DNA of 64,000 bases. Origin: Actinomyces oris. GTDB taxonomy: Bacteria > Actinomycetota > Actinomycetes > Actinomycetales > Actinomycetaceae. Shown piece by piece: positions 27,675 to 37,436 of this stretch. Location: NCBI RefSeq assembly GCF_001553935.1, contig NZ_CP014232.1, forward strand, positions 1-64,000, given 5' to 3'. The first letter of the stretch is position 1; every line of letters starts with the position of its first letter. The notes beneath the pieces were generated by a model that saw nothing but the letters and a program-made list of their open reading frames with translations, made no database searches and was not told where the DNA came from. The translations under genes were made by a program, and so were the position numbers.

Positions 27675-29426
27675 GTGAAGCCCCTCGATCCCCGGCTGAT
27701 GCGTTACGCACGCTCCGCCCGCCGATACATTGCCGCCACTGCCGTCACTGGGATGGTGACCGCCGTGCTGGTGGTGGCTCAGGCCTTCCTCATCTCCGGT
27801 GCGGTCTCCTCGGTCATCTCCGAGGGGGCTGCACCGTCGGCTGTCAGGGCACTGGCGGTGGCGCTGGGTGGGGTCCTGGCGGCTAGGGCCCTGGTGGTCC
27901 TGCTTCAGGAGGTTCATGCCCACCGGTCCGCCACGGAGACCATCGTCGAGCTGCGCCGGCAGGTTCTGGAGCACGCAGCCCGGCTGGGCCCCCGCTGGCA
28001 GGCGATTCACGGGACGCAGACGGCCACGTTGCTGACTCACGCGTTGGACGACCTCGAGCCCTATTTCACCCGCTACCTTCCCCAGCTGGTGCTGGCCTCG
28101 ACGGTGACACCGGCTACGGTGCTGGTGCTTCTCACCCAGGACTGGTCTGCCGCGGTGGCCGTGGTGTGCACCTTGCCCCTCATCCCCATCTTCATGATTC
28201 TCATCGGCAAGATGACCCAGTCCGTCTCCCAGGAGCGCCTCAAGACCATGCAGGTCCTAGGCGATCAGGTACTCGATCTCATCTCGGGCCTGCCCACGCT
28301 CAAGGCCCTCGGGCGCGAGCAGGAACCAGCCGAGCAGGTGCGCTCCCTGGGCCGCTCCTACCGGCGCACCACCATGTCGACCTTGCGGGTCGCCTTCCTG
28401 TCGGGGGCGGTCTTGGAGTTCATCACGACGCTGTCGGTGGCGATCATCGCCGTCCAGATCGGTTTCCGGCTCGTGGCCGGACGGATGGATCTGTTCACCG
28501 GCCTGCTCGTCCTCATGGTGGCCCCTGAGGTCTATCAGCCGCTGCGGCAGGTGGGTTTCCAGTTCCACGCCTCGGCCAACGGGGTGGCGGCGGCAAACGC
28601 CGTCTTCGAGGTTCTTCAGACCCCGGTGCCCAAGCACGGCGACCTGCCGGCCCCCGACCTGCGCTCATCGACGATTGAGATCGATGGGGTGTCCGTCGCC
28701 TCCCGGGGCGCGTGGGCCCCGGCCGGGCTCAGTGCCTCAATCCGGCCGGGCAGCCTGGTGGCGCTGACCGGCCCGTCGGGTGCCGGCAAGACCACGACGA
28801 CGCAGGTCCTGCTCGGCCTGCTGCCCCCAGACCGGGGGCGGGTGAGGATCGTGCCCGACGGCGGCGATCCCGGCACCGCGGTCGACCTCGCCCAGATCGA
28901 TCCGGTTACCTGGTGGGAGCAGATCGCCTGGGTACCCCAGCGCCCCACCATCACCCCGGGCACGGTGCTGGACAACGTCCTGGATCATGCCGAGCCGGGC
29001 GCCTCCACAGCGGAGGGGATCCCCGACGTACTGGTTGAGGCGGCCCGTGCCACGGGCTTCGATGAGGTCGTGAACGGCCTGCCGCAGGGCTGGCAGACCC
29101 CGGTGGGCAGCGCAGGAGTGGGTTTGTCCGTGGGGCAGCGCCAGCGTCTGGCCCTGACCAGAGCCCTGTGCTCGACGGCGCCCCTGGTGGTCATGGATGA
29201 GCCGACCGCGCACCTGGATGCGGCCAGTGAGGCCCACGTCCTGGACTCCGTCCGTGCGCTGCACGCCTCGGGGCGCACAGTGGTGGTCATTGCGCACCGT
29301 CCCGCACTCATGGCCCTGGCCGAACAGACCATCGCCGTGATGAGCCGACCGGTGCCGCCAGAGAGCATCGCACCTGACCGGGCATCTGCCCATAAGGCGG
29401 CGACGGTGCAGGAGGAGGCCCTGTGA
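27675..29426 (+). CDS. cydD: CydD subunit of the CydDC thiol/haem exporter
   Basis: 583 residues. Membrane domain to about residue 320, then an ATPase domain: Walker A GPSGAGKTT near 365, signature LSVGQRQR, and Walker B LVVMDEPTAHLD. The family pair CydDC is needed to assemble cytochrome bd. The signature LSVGQ departs from LSGGQ. It starts 66 bp after cydB and overlaps cydC by 4 bp (GTGA). The assignment as CydD depends on position after cydAB as well as on similarity. Confidence 0.9.
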   Translation: MKPLDPRLMRYARSARRYIAATAVTGMVTAVLVVAQAFLISGAVSSVISEGAAPSAVRALAVALGGVLAARALVVLLQEVHAHRSATETIVELRRQVLEHAARLGPRWQAIHGTQTATLLTHALDDLEPYFTRYLPQLVLASTVTPATVLVLLTQDWSAAVAVVCTLPLIPIFMILIGKMTQSVSQERLKTMQVLGDQVLDLISGLPTLKALGREQEPAEQVRSLGRSYRRTTMSTLRVAFLSGAVLEFITTLSVAIIAVQIGFRLVAGRMDLFTGLLVLMVAPEVYQPLRQVGFQFHASANGVAAANAVFEVLQTPVPKHGDLPAPDLRSSTIEIDGVSVASRGAWAPAGLSASIRPGSLVALTGPSGAGKTTTTQVLLGLLPPDRGRVRIVPDGGDPGTAVDLAQIDPVTWWEQIAWVPQRPTITPGTVLDNVLDHAEPGASTAEGIPDVLVEAARATGFDEVVNGLPQGWQTPVGSAGVGLSVGQRQRLALTRALCSTAPLVVMDEPTAHLDAASEAHVLDSVRALHASGRTVVVIAHRPALMALAEQTIAVMSRPVPPESIAPDRASAHKAATVQEEAL

Positions 29427-31333
29427 GCACGGCAAGCACATTGACCCCTGAGACCACTGAGACCCACGTGAACCCCGCGCATCCGACGACCTCCGCCCTC
29501 TCCCCCGCGCTGTCCGCCGATGAGCGACGCTCCCTGCGCCGGGCAGTGGGCCTGCTGAACCTGGATCGCTCACGCTTCGCCCTGGCCGTAGTCGCCGGGA
29601 CGGCGGGTATGGCCTCAGCCGTGGCCCTGTCCGGGGTGGCGGCCTGGCTCATTGCCAGGGCCTCACAGATGCCCGACGTCGTCGCGCTGGGGGTGGCGCC
29701 GGTGGCGGTGCGGCTCTTCGGTATCTCGCGCTCCGTCCTGCGCTACTGCGAGCGGCTCGTCTCCCATGACACCGCCCTGCGAGGCATGGGCGCGCTGCGC
29801 ACCCGCCTCTATGAGTCCCTGGCCTCAGCACGCACGGACACGGTTGCGGGCCTGCGCCGCGGCGACGTCCTGGCGCGAGTGGGCAGCGACATCGACGCGG
29901 TCGGGGACCTCGTCGTGCGCGCCTATCTGCCGGCGGCGGTCGCCGCCGTCCTGGGCGCGGCCACCAGCCTTGGTATCGCCCTGGTCTACTGGCCGGCAGG
30001 CCTCATCCTGCTGGCCTGTCTGCTGCTGTCAGGACTGGTGGGGCCGTTGGCCACCATCCGTTCGGCGAGAATCGCCGAGCAGGCCCGTCAGAGGCAGGCC
30101 ACCGAGCTGTCCGCGGAGGTGCTGGCGGTCCTGGAGGGGGCTCCTGAGCTGACCGTCTCCGGACGTCTGGCCGGCTCGATGCACCAGGTCGCCTCCCGGG
30201 AGAAGAGCCTGACCCGTCTGCGGGACCGGGCCGCAGTGCCGGCCGCGATCGCGGCGGCCGTGGACGTGGCCGCCATGGGCCTGGCGGTCCTGGGCAACCT
30301 GGTAGTGGGGGTGAGCGCCGTCTCCGCCGGGCAGCTGGCCCCGGTCTGGCTGGCAGTGATCGTCCTGGTTCCACTGGCCGCCTTCGAAGCCACCTCCGCG
30401 CTCGGCCCGGCCAGCGTGCAGCTGGTGAGGTCGGCCGGCGCCGCCTGCCGCATCGTGGAGCTCATCGAGGCCGCTGAAGCCAGTGCCGCCAGCGGCTCCG
30501 CGATGTCCTCCGCGCCTCGGGAGCTGCCCGAGCCCTCCGCCCAGGGCCCGTACCTCAAGGCAAGGGGGCTGGCGGTGGGCTGGCCGGGCGGCCCGGTGGT
30601 GGCCGAGGGCATCGACCTGGATCTGCGGGTCGGTCGCCGAGTGGCCATCGTGGGGCCGTCGGGGATCGGCAAGTCGACACTGCTGGCCACGCTAGCGGGG
30701 CTGCTGGAGCCTCGGGGCGGCACGCTGACGCTCGACGGCGTCCCCCCGTGGCAGGCGGCCCGCTCAGAGGTGGCGGCCCGGGTGTGCCTGACCGCGGAGG
30801 ACGCGCACGTCTTCCACACCAGTGTGCTGGAGAACCTGCGCGTGGCGCGCGGGGACGTCACCCCCACCGAGGCCGGCGAGCTGCTGAGCCGGGCCGGCCT
30901 GGGGAACTGGCTCGAGGCTCTTCCCGAGGGTGTCGAGACCACCATCGGCACCGATGCCACCACACTGTCAGGTGGCGAGCGACGTCGGCTCCTGCTGGCC
31001 CGCGCCCTGGCGGCTCCGGCCCCCCTGATGCTGCTGGACGAGCCCGGTGAGCATCTCGATGCCCTCACCGCGGACCGGCTCGTGACCGACCTGCTGACAG
31101 CGGGCGACCAGGGCCGCGGCACTCTCCTGGTCACCCATCGCCTCAGCGCCCTGGAGCACGCAGACGAGGTCCTTGTCATGGGGCACCGGCCGCAGGCCGG
31201 CGTGCAGGCGCCGGCGACTATCCTAAATCGAGGCAGCCACCGCGAGCTCCAGGACGTCTCCGAGATCTACCGGTGGTCGCTCTCCCAGGAGGATCAGGAC
31301 AGGCAGCAGGACCAGGTATCCGGTACGAGCTGA
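29423..31333 (+). CDS. cydC: CydC subunit of the CydDC exporter
   Basis: 636 residues from a GTG inside the cydD stop. The membrane domain covers residues 40-340 and the ATPase domain has Walker A GPSGIGKST near 411, signature LSGGERRR and Walker B LMLLDEPGEHLDA. The partner of CydD; the heterodimer is known to export cysteine/glutathione or haem in other bacteria. A charged tail of about 30 residues follows the domain. The next gene begins 15 bp later, so the kinase may share this transcript. Confidence 0.9.
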   Translation: MSTASTLTPETTETHVNPAHPTTSALSPALSADERRSLRRAVGLLNLDRSRFALAVVAGTAGMASAVALSGVAAWLIARASQMPDVVALGVAPVAVRLFGISRSVLRYCERLVSHDTALRGMGALRTRLYESLASARTDTVAGLRRGDVLARVGSDIDAVGDLVVRAYLPAAVAAVLGAATSLGIALVYWPAGLILLACLLLSGLVGPLATIRSARIAEQARQRQATELSAEVLAVLEGAPELTVSGRLAGSMHQVASREKSLTRLRDRAAVPAAIAAAVDVAAMGLAVLGNLVVGVSAVSAGQLAPVWLAVIVLVPLAAFEATSALGPASVQLVRSAGAACRIVELIEAAEASAASGSAMSSAPRELPEPSAQGPYLKARGLAVGWPGGPVVAEGIDLDLRVGRRVAIVGPSGIGKSTLLATLAGLLEPRGGTLTLDGVPPWQAARSEVAARVCLTAEDAHVFHTSVLENLRVARGDVTPTEAGELLSRAGLGNWLEALPEGVETTIGTDATTLSGGERRRLLLARALAAPAPLMLLDEPGEHLDALTADRLVTDLLTAGDQGRGTLLVTHRLSALEHADEVLVMGHRPQAGVQAPATILNRGSHRELQDVSEIYRWSLSQEDQDRQQDQVSGTS

Positions 31334-31347
31334 ACGAGCTGAGCACA

Positions 31348-33441
31348 ATGACGACACCCCACTCCCCACGTGCAGCAGACACTCTCGGCGAGAGTCTTGG
31401 CTTCCCCGGTGTGCCCGAGGACGCCCTGGAGGAGCTTGACGGCCCCCCGGAGCGACGTGAGGAGGCGCTGGCGAACTCTTCGGAGGATAACGCCGCGGCG
31501 GGGCGTCTGGCCTACGCCGTCCACGCCGACCAGCTGGTCTCCACCCGTGGCCGCCGGGTGTCGGCCCTTCAGCCGAGCCTGGACGAGGCGACCGTCGCCC
31601 TCATCCAGGCGGCCCTGAGCCTCACCAGCTCCCTGCGGGTCCCCGACGCGCTGCGCCGTCTGGTGGAGTCGGCCTGCTCCATCACGGGTGCCTCGTGGGG
31701 CACCATCGCCGTGCTCAACCACGCGGACATGGATGTTGACCCGGCCGGCGCCCTCTCACCCGATTCCTCGGCAGCCGGCTCCGGCACCGGGCTGTGCAGT
31801 GGGGTGCCCACGGCGACCCTCGATGAGCTCGCCCAGATGGCCGGCGCCCCCGATACCGCCGGCGCTTCACACTCCTCCGCCGATGCCCTGCTCAGCGGAC
31901 TCGAGGGAACCGGGATGGTCATCGACAACGACCTGGGCAGGGCCTCGGCCTTCACCGGTGCCATCGAGGGTGAGGAGACCGGCAGTCTGCTCTCGGCCCC
32001 GCTGCGCCTTCACGGCCAGGTCTACGGACATCTCTACCTGTGTGACAAGCCGGGGGGCTTCACCCGCTCGGACGCCGACGCCGTCCTGACCCTGGCCCAG
32101 GCCGCAGCCGTCGCCGTGGAGAACGCCCGCCTGTACCGCGAGGCCCGTGACCGCGAGCAGTGGATGGTGGTCTCCCAGGAGCTGACGACGCTGCTGCTCT
32201 CGGGCGCCGAGGAGGATGACGCGCTGACGCTCATCGCCCACCGTGTCCGCCAGGTCGCTCACGCCGACACCGCCGCCCTCATCCTGCCCAGCATCGGGGA
32301 GCGCTGGATCTGCGAGATCGCCGACGGCGAGCACGCCCGGGAGCTGATCGGCACCTTCTTCCCGCCCGAGGGTCGGGCCCTGACCACCCTGGCCCATCAG
32401 ACCGGCCTGGTCGTGGACTCCCTGGAGGACGCCTGGGGCGACGGCGACCTGATGGTCCCCCAGCTGGCCCAGTTCGGGCCGGCCCTCTACGCCCCCATGA
32501 TCCACCGGGGGCGGGGCGTGGGGGTGATGCTGCTGCTGCGCTCCCCCGGCGCGGCACCCTTCACCGCCCAGGACCTGGAGATCGCCGAGCTCGTGGCGGG
32601 ACAGGCAACCATGGCCTTCGAGCTGGCCGACGCCCAGCACGCCGAGGAGATGGCCACACTGCTCGATGAGCGGGCCCGGATCGGCAGAGACCTACACGAC
32701 CTGGCCATCCAGCAGCTCTTCGCCACCGGCATGCAGATCTCCGCGGCCCGGGAACGGCTGGCCTCCAGCACACAGGCGGACCTGGATGCGGTGTGCTCCG
32801 TGCTGAGCACCGCCCTGGAGGCGGTGGATGACTCCGTCGGCCAGATCCGCTCCATCGTGCGCTCCTTGCGTGATCGCGATGAGGAGGTCGGCGTGATCGA
32901 GCGGCTGCGGCGCGAGGCCTCCCTGGCCCGCAACGCCCTGGGTTACGCCCCCTCCCTGCTGCTGAGCGTCGACGGCCGGGGCCTGGCCCAGGTGGACCGC
33001 GACGAGGAGGACCGGCTCATCGCCTCGGTCGACGCCGCCGTGGCACCGGATATCGCCGACGACATGGTCGCTGTCGTGCGTGAGGGACTGAGCAACGTTG
33101 CCCGTCACGCCCACGCCTCCTCGGTGACGGTGGACGTCAAGATCGAGGGGGTGCAGCCGGGCTCGGAGCAGTGCTGCGGCCCGGGCGACGACGAGGGTCA
33201 CGCCTCGGGAGACGCCGAGCCCTTCCGGGGCAGCCCGGTGGTGGAGATCGTCTGCCGTGACGACGGCGTCGGGGTGAATCCCTCAGTGACGCGCCGTTCG
33301 GGGACGGCCAACATGGCCGAGCGGGCCCGCCGTCACGGCGGCAGCTTCGTCATCGGTCCACGGGCCCGCTCCGACGGCGAGCGGCGCGGCACCTGCTTCA
33401 CCTGGCGAGTGCCCTTGGACGGGGGCGGCCGGGTGCGCTGA
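31348..33441 (+). CDS. GAF-domain histidine kinase (DevS/DosS-like, NarL-type partner)
   Basis: 697 residues from the ATG at 31348. No membrane helices. A Ser/Glu-rich start is followed by GAF1 at about 80-262 (ending in GHLYLCDKPGG and AVENARLYREARDR), GAF2 at about 275-430, HisKA_3 with ERARIGRDLHDLAIQQLFA (phospho-acceptor His about 450) and a HATPase with REGLSNVARHA. The layout matches mycobacterial DevS/DosS. The His that ligates haem in DevS lies just before the FLGVP-like strand; here that stretch is EGEETGSLLSAPL, with no His. It sits 15 bp after cydC and faces the response regulator. Confidence 0.85.
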   Translation: MTTPHSPRAADTLGESLGFPGVPEDALEELDGPPERREEALANSSEDNAAAGRLAYAVHADQLVSTRGRRVSALQPSLDEATVALIQAALSLTSSLRVPDALRRLVESACSITGASWGTIAVLNHADMDVDPAGALSPDSSAAGSGTGLCSGVPTATLDELAQMAGAPDTAGASHSSADALLSGLEGTGMVIDNDLGRASAFTGAIEGEETGSLLSAPLRLHGQVYGHLYLCDKPGGFTRSDADAVLTLAQAAAVAVENARLYREARDREQWMVVSQELTTLLLSGAEEDDALTLIAHRVRQVAHADTAALILPSIGERWICEIADGEHARELIGTFFPPEGRALTTLAHQTGLVVDSLEDAWGDGDLMVPQLAQFGPALYAPMIHRGRGVGVMLLLRSPGAAPFTAQDLEIAELVAGQATMAFELADAQHAEEMATLLDERARIGRDLHDLAIQQLFATGMQISAARERLASSTQADLDAVCSVLSTALEAVDDSVGQIRSIVRSLRDRDEEVGVIERLRREASLARNALGYAPSLLLSVDGRGLAQVDRDEEDRLIASVDAAVAPDIADDMVAVVREGLSNVARHAHASSVTVDVKIEGVQPGSEQCCGPGDDEGHASGDAEPFRGSPVVEIVCRDDGVGVNPSVTRRSGTANMAERARRHGGSFVIGPRARSDGERRGTCFTWRVPLDGGGRVR

Positions 33442-33488
33442 GTCCGCGTGCGCCCCTCAGTGGCGGGCTCAGCGCGCAGAAGGACCCG

Positions 33489-34148
33489 TCAGCTGTTGCG
33501 CCAGCCTGAGGCCCGCTGACCGGCGACCCAGGCGGCGACCTGCGTGCGTCGCTGCAAGCCCATCTTGGCCAGCAGGGAGGTGATGTGGTTCTTAACCGTC
33601 TTCTCTGCGACTCCGAGCCGCTCACCGATCTCCCGGTTGGACAGGCCGTCACCGATGAGGTCGAGGACCTTGCGCTCGGCGTTGGTCAGGTCGGCGGTAG
33701 GGTCGTCGTGGTCCGCCCGGCGGCGCGTCACGGTGCGCTCATCGAGCAGGACGCGTCCGGAGGCGACTGCCCGCACGACGTCGCTGATCTCGGCACCGTG
33801 GACCGTCTTGAGCAGGTAGGCCCGGGCACCTGCCGCCAGGGCCTCGGCCAGGGCCTCGTCGTCGTCGAAGGACGTCAGCACGATCGGCAGGGCCTGGGGC
33901 ACGGAGTCCCTCAGCTCCTGCATGAGCTCGATGCCGGTGCCGTCGGGCAGCTGGAGGTCCACGAGGATGACATCGGGGCGGACCAGCTCGGCCCGACGCA
34001 CCGCCTCAGCCCGAGAACCCGCCTCGGCGACGACGTCGAGCCCATCGGCGCGGTCAATGATCTCGGCGATGCCGCGACGGACGATCTCGTGGTCGTCCAC
34101 GATCATGACGCGGACGATCTCCGACGATGGGGTGTGTGCCATACTCAT
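33489..34148 (-). CDS. LuxR/NarL-family response regulator, DevR-like
   Basis: 219 residues; ATG at 34148 with a second possible start two codons later. The receiver has acidic VDDHE, phospho-acceptor Asp64 in ILVDLQLPDG, and LLKT. The C-terminal HTH contains LTNAERKVLDLIGDGLSNRE and AEKTVKNHITSLLAKMGLQR, close to mycobacterial DevR/DosR. It converges with the GAF kinase (47-bp gap), an unusual arrangement for a cognate pair, which are normally co-transcribed. A TACCCT box nine bases before the ATG could give a very short leader. It may control cydABDC or an oxygen or redox regulon. Confidence 0.88.
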   Translation of the reverse strand: MSMAHTPSSEIVRVMIVDDHEIVRRGIAEIIDRADGLDVVAEAGSRAEAVRRAELVRPDVILVDLQLPDGTGIELMQELRDSVPQALPIVLTSFDDDEALAEALAAGARAYLLKTVHGAEISDVVRAVASGRVLLDERTVTRRRADHDDPTADLTNAERKVLDLIGDGLSNREIGERLGVAEKTVKNHITSLLAKMGLQRRTQVAAWVAGQRASGWRNS

Positions 34149-34249
34149 GACATTACCAGGGTATGGAAACCTACGTCACAACCCTGGCGGCACTGTGGCG
34201 ATGCTGCGGTGATGCCGTTGTGGAGGCTCCCTGCGAGCACTGGCTGCGC

Positions 34250-35317
34250 CTACCGGTGCCGGCGCGGACGGGTCTGGCAACGGGGACAGTAGGTGTGAGA
34301 ACGCCCTCCCAGAGTCTCACGCACCATGGTGGCCCCGCAGCGGCGACACTCCAGTCCCTGGCGCCCGTAGGCGCCCAGCTCGCGGGCGAAGAACCCGGCG
34401 GCACCCTCGACATCGACGTAGAGGGCATCGAAGCTCGTGCCACCGACCTCAAGGGCCCGGCGCATGACCTCGGCGGTGGACTCAAGGATCCGGGCCACCA
34501 CCCGCGGGCCGAGACCAGTTCCCGGGCGCAGGCCGTGCACCCCGGCCTCCCACAGGCCCTCGTCGGCGTAGATGTTGCCGATGCCCGAGACAAGTCCCTG
34601 GTCGAGCAGCTGGATCTTGATGGCGCGCCTCGAGGCGCGCAGCCGGGCGACGACGCCGGTGGGGCCGGCCAGCTGCAGGGCCGGGTCGAGCAGGTCACGG
34701 GCGATATGGGTGGCGTCGGCGGGCAGCAGCGGCCGCGGGTCGCCCATCCCGCCGGGAGCGCCGTCGGCGGTGGGGGTCAGGTCGACGACGTGCAGGCCAC
34801 CGAGCATGCGCTGGTCGACCAGGTCGAGGACCGCGGCGCCGGCGCCGTTGTCACAGTTATCGCCGCCCAGGCCGGTGCTGAGGTGGAGGCGCACTCGCAG
34901 GTGGCGGGCAGAGGTGGAGATGTCCCGCACGTAGCGGGGTTGCTCGGTAGCACTCAGGTCCGCTGGGCGCCCGCCGGGCAGAGTGTCCGGGTCGGCCAGG
35001 AAGGCCGCGGCACGGTTGGGCTCCGGGGCAGCGTCAGGAGCGGTCGCGACGGTGGTGCCGCGCACGAGCAGCTGGCCGCTCATGCCCAGGTGGGCCGACA
35101 GGGCGCGTCCGTCGTCCAGGGGCAGCCACAGGAACTTCCCGCGGCGGACGGCCGCGGTCAGGGTGCGCCCGGTGAGCTGGTCGATGAAGGCCTGCGCTCC
35201 CCCGTCCTGGCGGCGCAGCGGACGCGGGTCAAAAACCTCGACGCGGGTGACGGTGCGTCCGGCCACGTGCCGGGCGAGACCGGCGCGCACCACCTCGACC
35301 TCGGGCAGCTCTGGCAT
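34250..35317 (-). CDS. mutM: Formamidopyrimidine-DNA glycosylase (Fpg/MutM)
   Basis: Removes 8-oxoguanine and related lesions and nicks the strand. The N-terminus PELPEVEVVRAGL supplies the catalytic Pro and Glu, and the beta-hairpin Lys is in RRGKFLWL. The H2TH segment is present (LLDQGLVSGIGNIYADE), and the C-terminus has a zinc finger with CRRCGATM and CPRCQ. At 355 residues it is longer than the usual 270-290; the extra residues form a loop of about 40 around residues 92-130 rich in Ala, Asp and Pro. It begins on the last base of rnc. Confidence 0.94.
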   Translation of the reverse strand: MPELPEVEVVRAGLARHVAGRTVTRVEVFDPRPLRRQDGGAQAFIDQLTGRTLTAAVRRGKFLWLPLDDGRALSAHLGMSGQLLVRGTTVATAPDAAPEPNRAAAFLADPDTLPGGRPADLSATEQPRYVRDISTSARHLRVRLHLSTGLGGDNCDNGAGAAVLDLVDQRMLGGLHVVDLTPTADGAPGGMGDPRPLLPADATHIARDLLDPALQLAGPTGVVARLRASRRAIKIQLLDQGLVSGIGNIYADEGLWEAGVHGLRPGTGLGPRVVARILESTAEVMRRALEVGGTSFDALYVDVEGAAGFFARELGAYGRQGLECRRCGATMVRETLGGRSHTYCPRCQTRPRRHR

Positions 35318-36111
35318 CAGCTCGTCTGGGGGGTCTGCCCGGTGAGCAGGTCGGCGCGCAGGGCCTCGTTGACTCCGGGCAGGTTGAGGCCGCCGTCACC
35401 TCGGGCGGCCAGGATGGCGGCGTAGGCGGCCTCGGCGGCGTCATGCTCGGCGACCTTCTTCGAGCTGCCGGTGCCCTGCCCCAGGACCTCGCCGTCAACG
35501 ATGGCGCTGGCGGTGAAGACCCGCTGGTGGTCGGGGCCGGTTCCGGTGACCTCGTAGGCGGGGTTGCCGAGCTGGTGGACGGCGGTGAGCTCCTGGAGGC
35601 TCGTCTTCCAGTCCAGGCCCGCGCCGCGGGTGCGGGCCGAGTCCAGGAAGCGGGAGACGAGCCGGGTGACGACCGTGCGGGTCTCCTCCAGGCCGTGGGT
35701 GAGGTAGGTGGCGCCGATGAGGGCCTCGACCGTGTCGGACAGGATGGAGTCCTTGTCACGCCCGCCCGAGAGCGCCTCGCCCTTGCCGAGCTTGATGAAC
35801 TCCCCCAGTCCCAGGTCGCGGGCGACGGCGGCCAGGGCCGGCTCGGAGACGGTGGCGGCGCGCATCTTGGCGAGCTGGCCCTCGGGGACCTCCGGGTGGG
35901 TGCGGTAGAGGTACTCGGTGACGATGATGCCCAGGACGGAGTCGCCCAGGAACTCCAGACGCTCGTTGGTGGGCAGGCCGCCGTTCTCGTGGGCGTAGGA
36001 ACGGTGGGTCAGGGCCAGGTCGAGCAGCTGGGCATCGATGCTCGGCCCCCAGCGGTAGACGAGGGCCTCGGTGTCGGTGCGCGCGGGCGGGGCGCTGCGG
36101 CGCTTGGCCAT
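35317..36111 (-). CDS. rnc: Ribonuclease III
   Basis: 264 residues. The nuclease domain carries the signature [19 protein letters not shown] with the catalytic acidic residues. A C-terminal double-stranded-RNA-binding domain covers about residues 165-240 ([28 protein letters not shown]). It processes rRNA precursors and cleaves structured mRNAs. It overlaps mutM and yceD by one base each. The ribosomal protein gene rpmF, often between yceD and rnc in bacteria, is absent here. Confidence 0.95.
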   Translation of the reverse strand: MAKRRSAPPARTDTEALVYRWGPSIDAQLLDLALTHRSYAHENGGLPTNERLEFLGDSVLGIIVTEYLYRTHPEVPEGQLAKMRAATVSEPALAAVARDLGLGEFIKLGKGEALSGGRDKDSILSDTVEALIGATYLTHGLEETRTVVTRLVSRFLDSARTRGAGLDWKTSLQELTAVHQLGNPAYEVTGTGPDHQRVFTASAIVDGEVLGQGTGSSKKVAEHDAAEAAYAAILAARGDGGLNLPGVNEALRADLLTGQTPQTS

Positions 36112-36701
36112 CAGGCCTGTTCCTCCTCACTCGTGGGAGCGTCCGGCTCGCCCTCCTGACCGGTCTCGGTCTCCAGCAGGCCGGCCAGGGCGGACCAGCG
36201 CGGGTCGAGGACCTCGTGGTGGTGGTCGGCAGGCAGGTCCTCGAAGCGCTTGCCGCAGTCGGGGCACAGTCCGGGGCAGTCGGGGCGACACAGGGGCTGG
36301 AAGGGCAGCGTGGGCACCAGGGCGTCGCGCAGCGCCGGTTCGAGGTCCAGGGTGGTCTCCCCCACCGCCAGGAGGTCCTCGGCCTCCTCATCGCCTTCGG
36401 CCCGCTGGGCCTCGATGACCTCGAGGAAGAGGTAGAGCTCGTCGATCCTCACGCTGCGGTCCTCATCGAGGTCGCGCAGGCAGCGCACGCACTCGCCGTG
36501 GACGTGCAGGTCGGCGTCGGCATGTGCCAGGACGCCGTCGTCCATGGAGGTCAGGGTGACGTCGAGGGCAAGGTCGCTGCCCTCGGGCACACCGATGACC
36601 TCGGTGCCCAGGTCGGCGGGGGCGGGGGTGCGGATCTGCAGGTTCTTGACCGAGCCGGTGGCACGGGGCAGGTCGACGATATCGACGATGAGTCCTGGCA
36701 T
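36111..36701 (-). CDS. YceD/DUF177-family protein
   Basis: 196 residues from the ATG at 36699-36701, chosen because GGAGG stands seven bases upstream. It has the DUF177 layout: an N-terminal beta-rich part, a CVRCL motif near the middle, and the C-terminal [16 protein letters not shown] cysteine cluster that probably binds zinc. The family is linked to 23S rRNA metabolism and ribosome assembly. It is coupled to rnc by a one-base overlap. The acidic last 25 residues are typical. Confidence 0.88.
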   Translation of the reverse strand: MPGLIVDIVDLPRATGSVKNLQIRTPAPADLGTEVIGVPEGSDLALDVTLTSMDDGVLAHADADLHVHGECVRCLRDLDEDRSVRIDELYLFLEVIEAQRAEGDEEAEDLLAVGETTLDLEPALRDALVPTLPFQPLCRPDCPGLCPDCGKRFEDLPADHHHEVLDPRWSALAGLLETETGQEGEPDAPTSEEEQA

Positions 36702-36884
36702 AGGTTCCTCCACAGCGGGTTGACCGCACCGTACCCAGCGATGACCGAGGGGCCCCAGCGGCATGGTGTCCGCGTGATGCCCAGGTGATGCCCAGGCGAT
36801 GGACACGGTCCTGGGCGGCTGGTGGGCGGGGTTGATGGACGTGATGTCTGGCGCGAGCGTACCCGGTGGGGCGGCGCCGCCGAT

Positions 36885-37436
36885 TCAGTGGGCGGAGGGG
36901 TCCACGGACCAGGCCGAACGGCGGCGGACGGGCTCCTGGATCTCCACCGGCTGGCCCGAGCCGTCGCCCAGGCGGCCGGCCAGGACCTCACGGCCGGCGC
37001 GGATCTGCTCGGCGACCTTGGCGACCTCGGCCTCCAGGGAGGCCAGGGTGCGGTCGGAGTACTCGTCGGCCCCGTGACGCAGGGAGGCGGCCTTGTCCTC
37101 CGCCGCAGCCACGATACTGTCGGCCCGGTCATTGGCCATGCGCACGATGTTCTCCCCAGCCACGAGACGCTCGGACTCCTCCTGGGCGTACTGGACGAGC
37201 CGTTCGGACTCGGCCCGCCCCTCAGCCAGGACGGCGTCGGCATCGGCGACGATCTTCTCGGCGCGACGGACGGCGGTCGGGACCGCGTCACGAGCCCGAT
37301 CGATGAGATGCAGGGCGTTCTCCCGGTTGACGATCGCCGAGGCGCTCATCGGCATGGATCGGGCGTTGCTGATGAGCTCGTCGAGCTCATCGAGGATGCG
37401 CAGCAGGTCGTCTCCGGCATCACGGCTGGTCGTCAC
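36885..37436 (-). CDS. DivIVA-related coiled-coil protein, SepIVA-like
   Basis: 183 residues, nearly all helical with heptad-like spacing from about residue 5 to 150: many Glu, Ala, Arg and few helix breakers. It matches the gene at the same position (coaD side of yceD-rnc-mutM) in mycobacteria, Rv2927c, named SepIVA, which works in septation and envelope growth. The C-terminal 25 residues are polar and probably disordered. It overlaps coaD by 4 bp. Assignment rests on architecture and synteny. It could also be described as an ATP-synthase-B-like coiled coil. Confidence 0.65.
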   Translation of the reverse strand: MTTSRDAGDDLLRILDELDELISNARSMPMSASAIVNRENALHLIDRARDAVPTAVRRAEKIVADADAVLAEGRAESERLVQYAQEESERLVAGENIVRMANDRADSIVAAAEDKAASLRHGADEYSDRTLASLEAEVAKVAEQIRAGREVLAGRLGDGSGQPVEIQEPVRRRSAWSVDPSAH

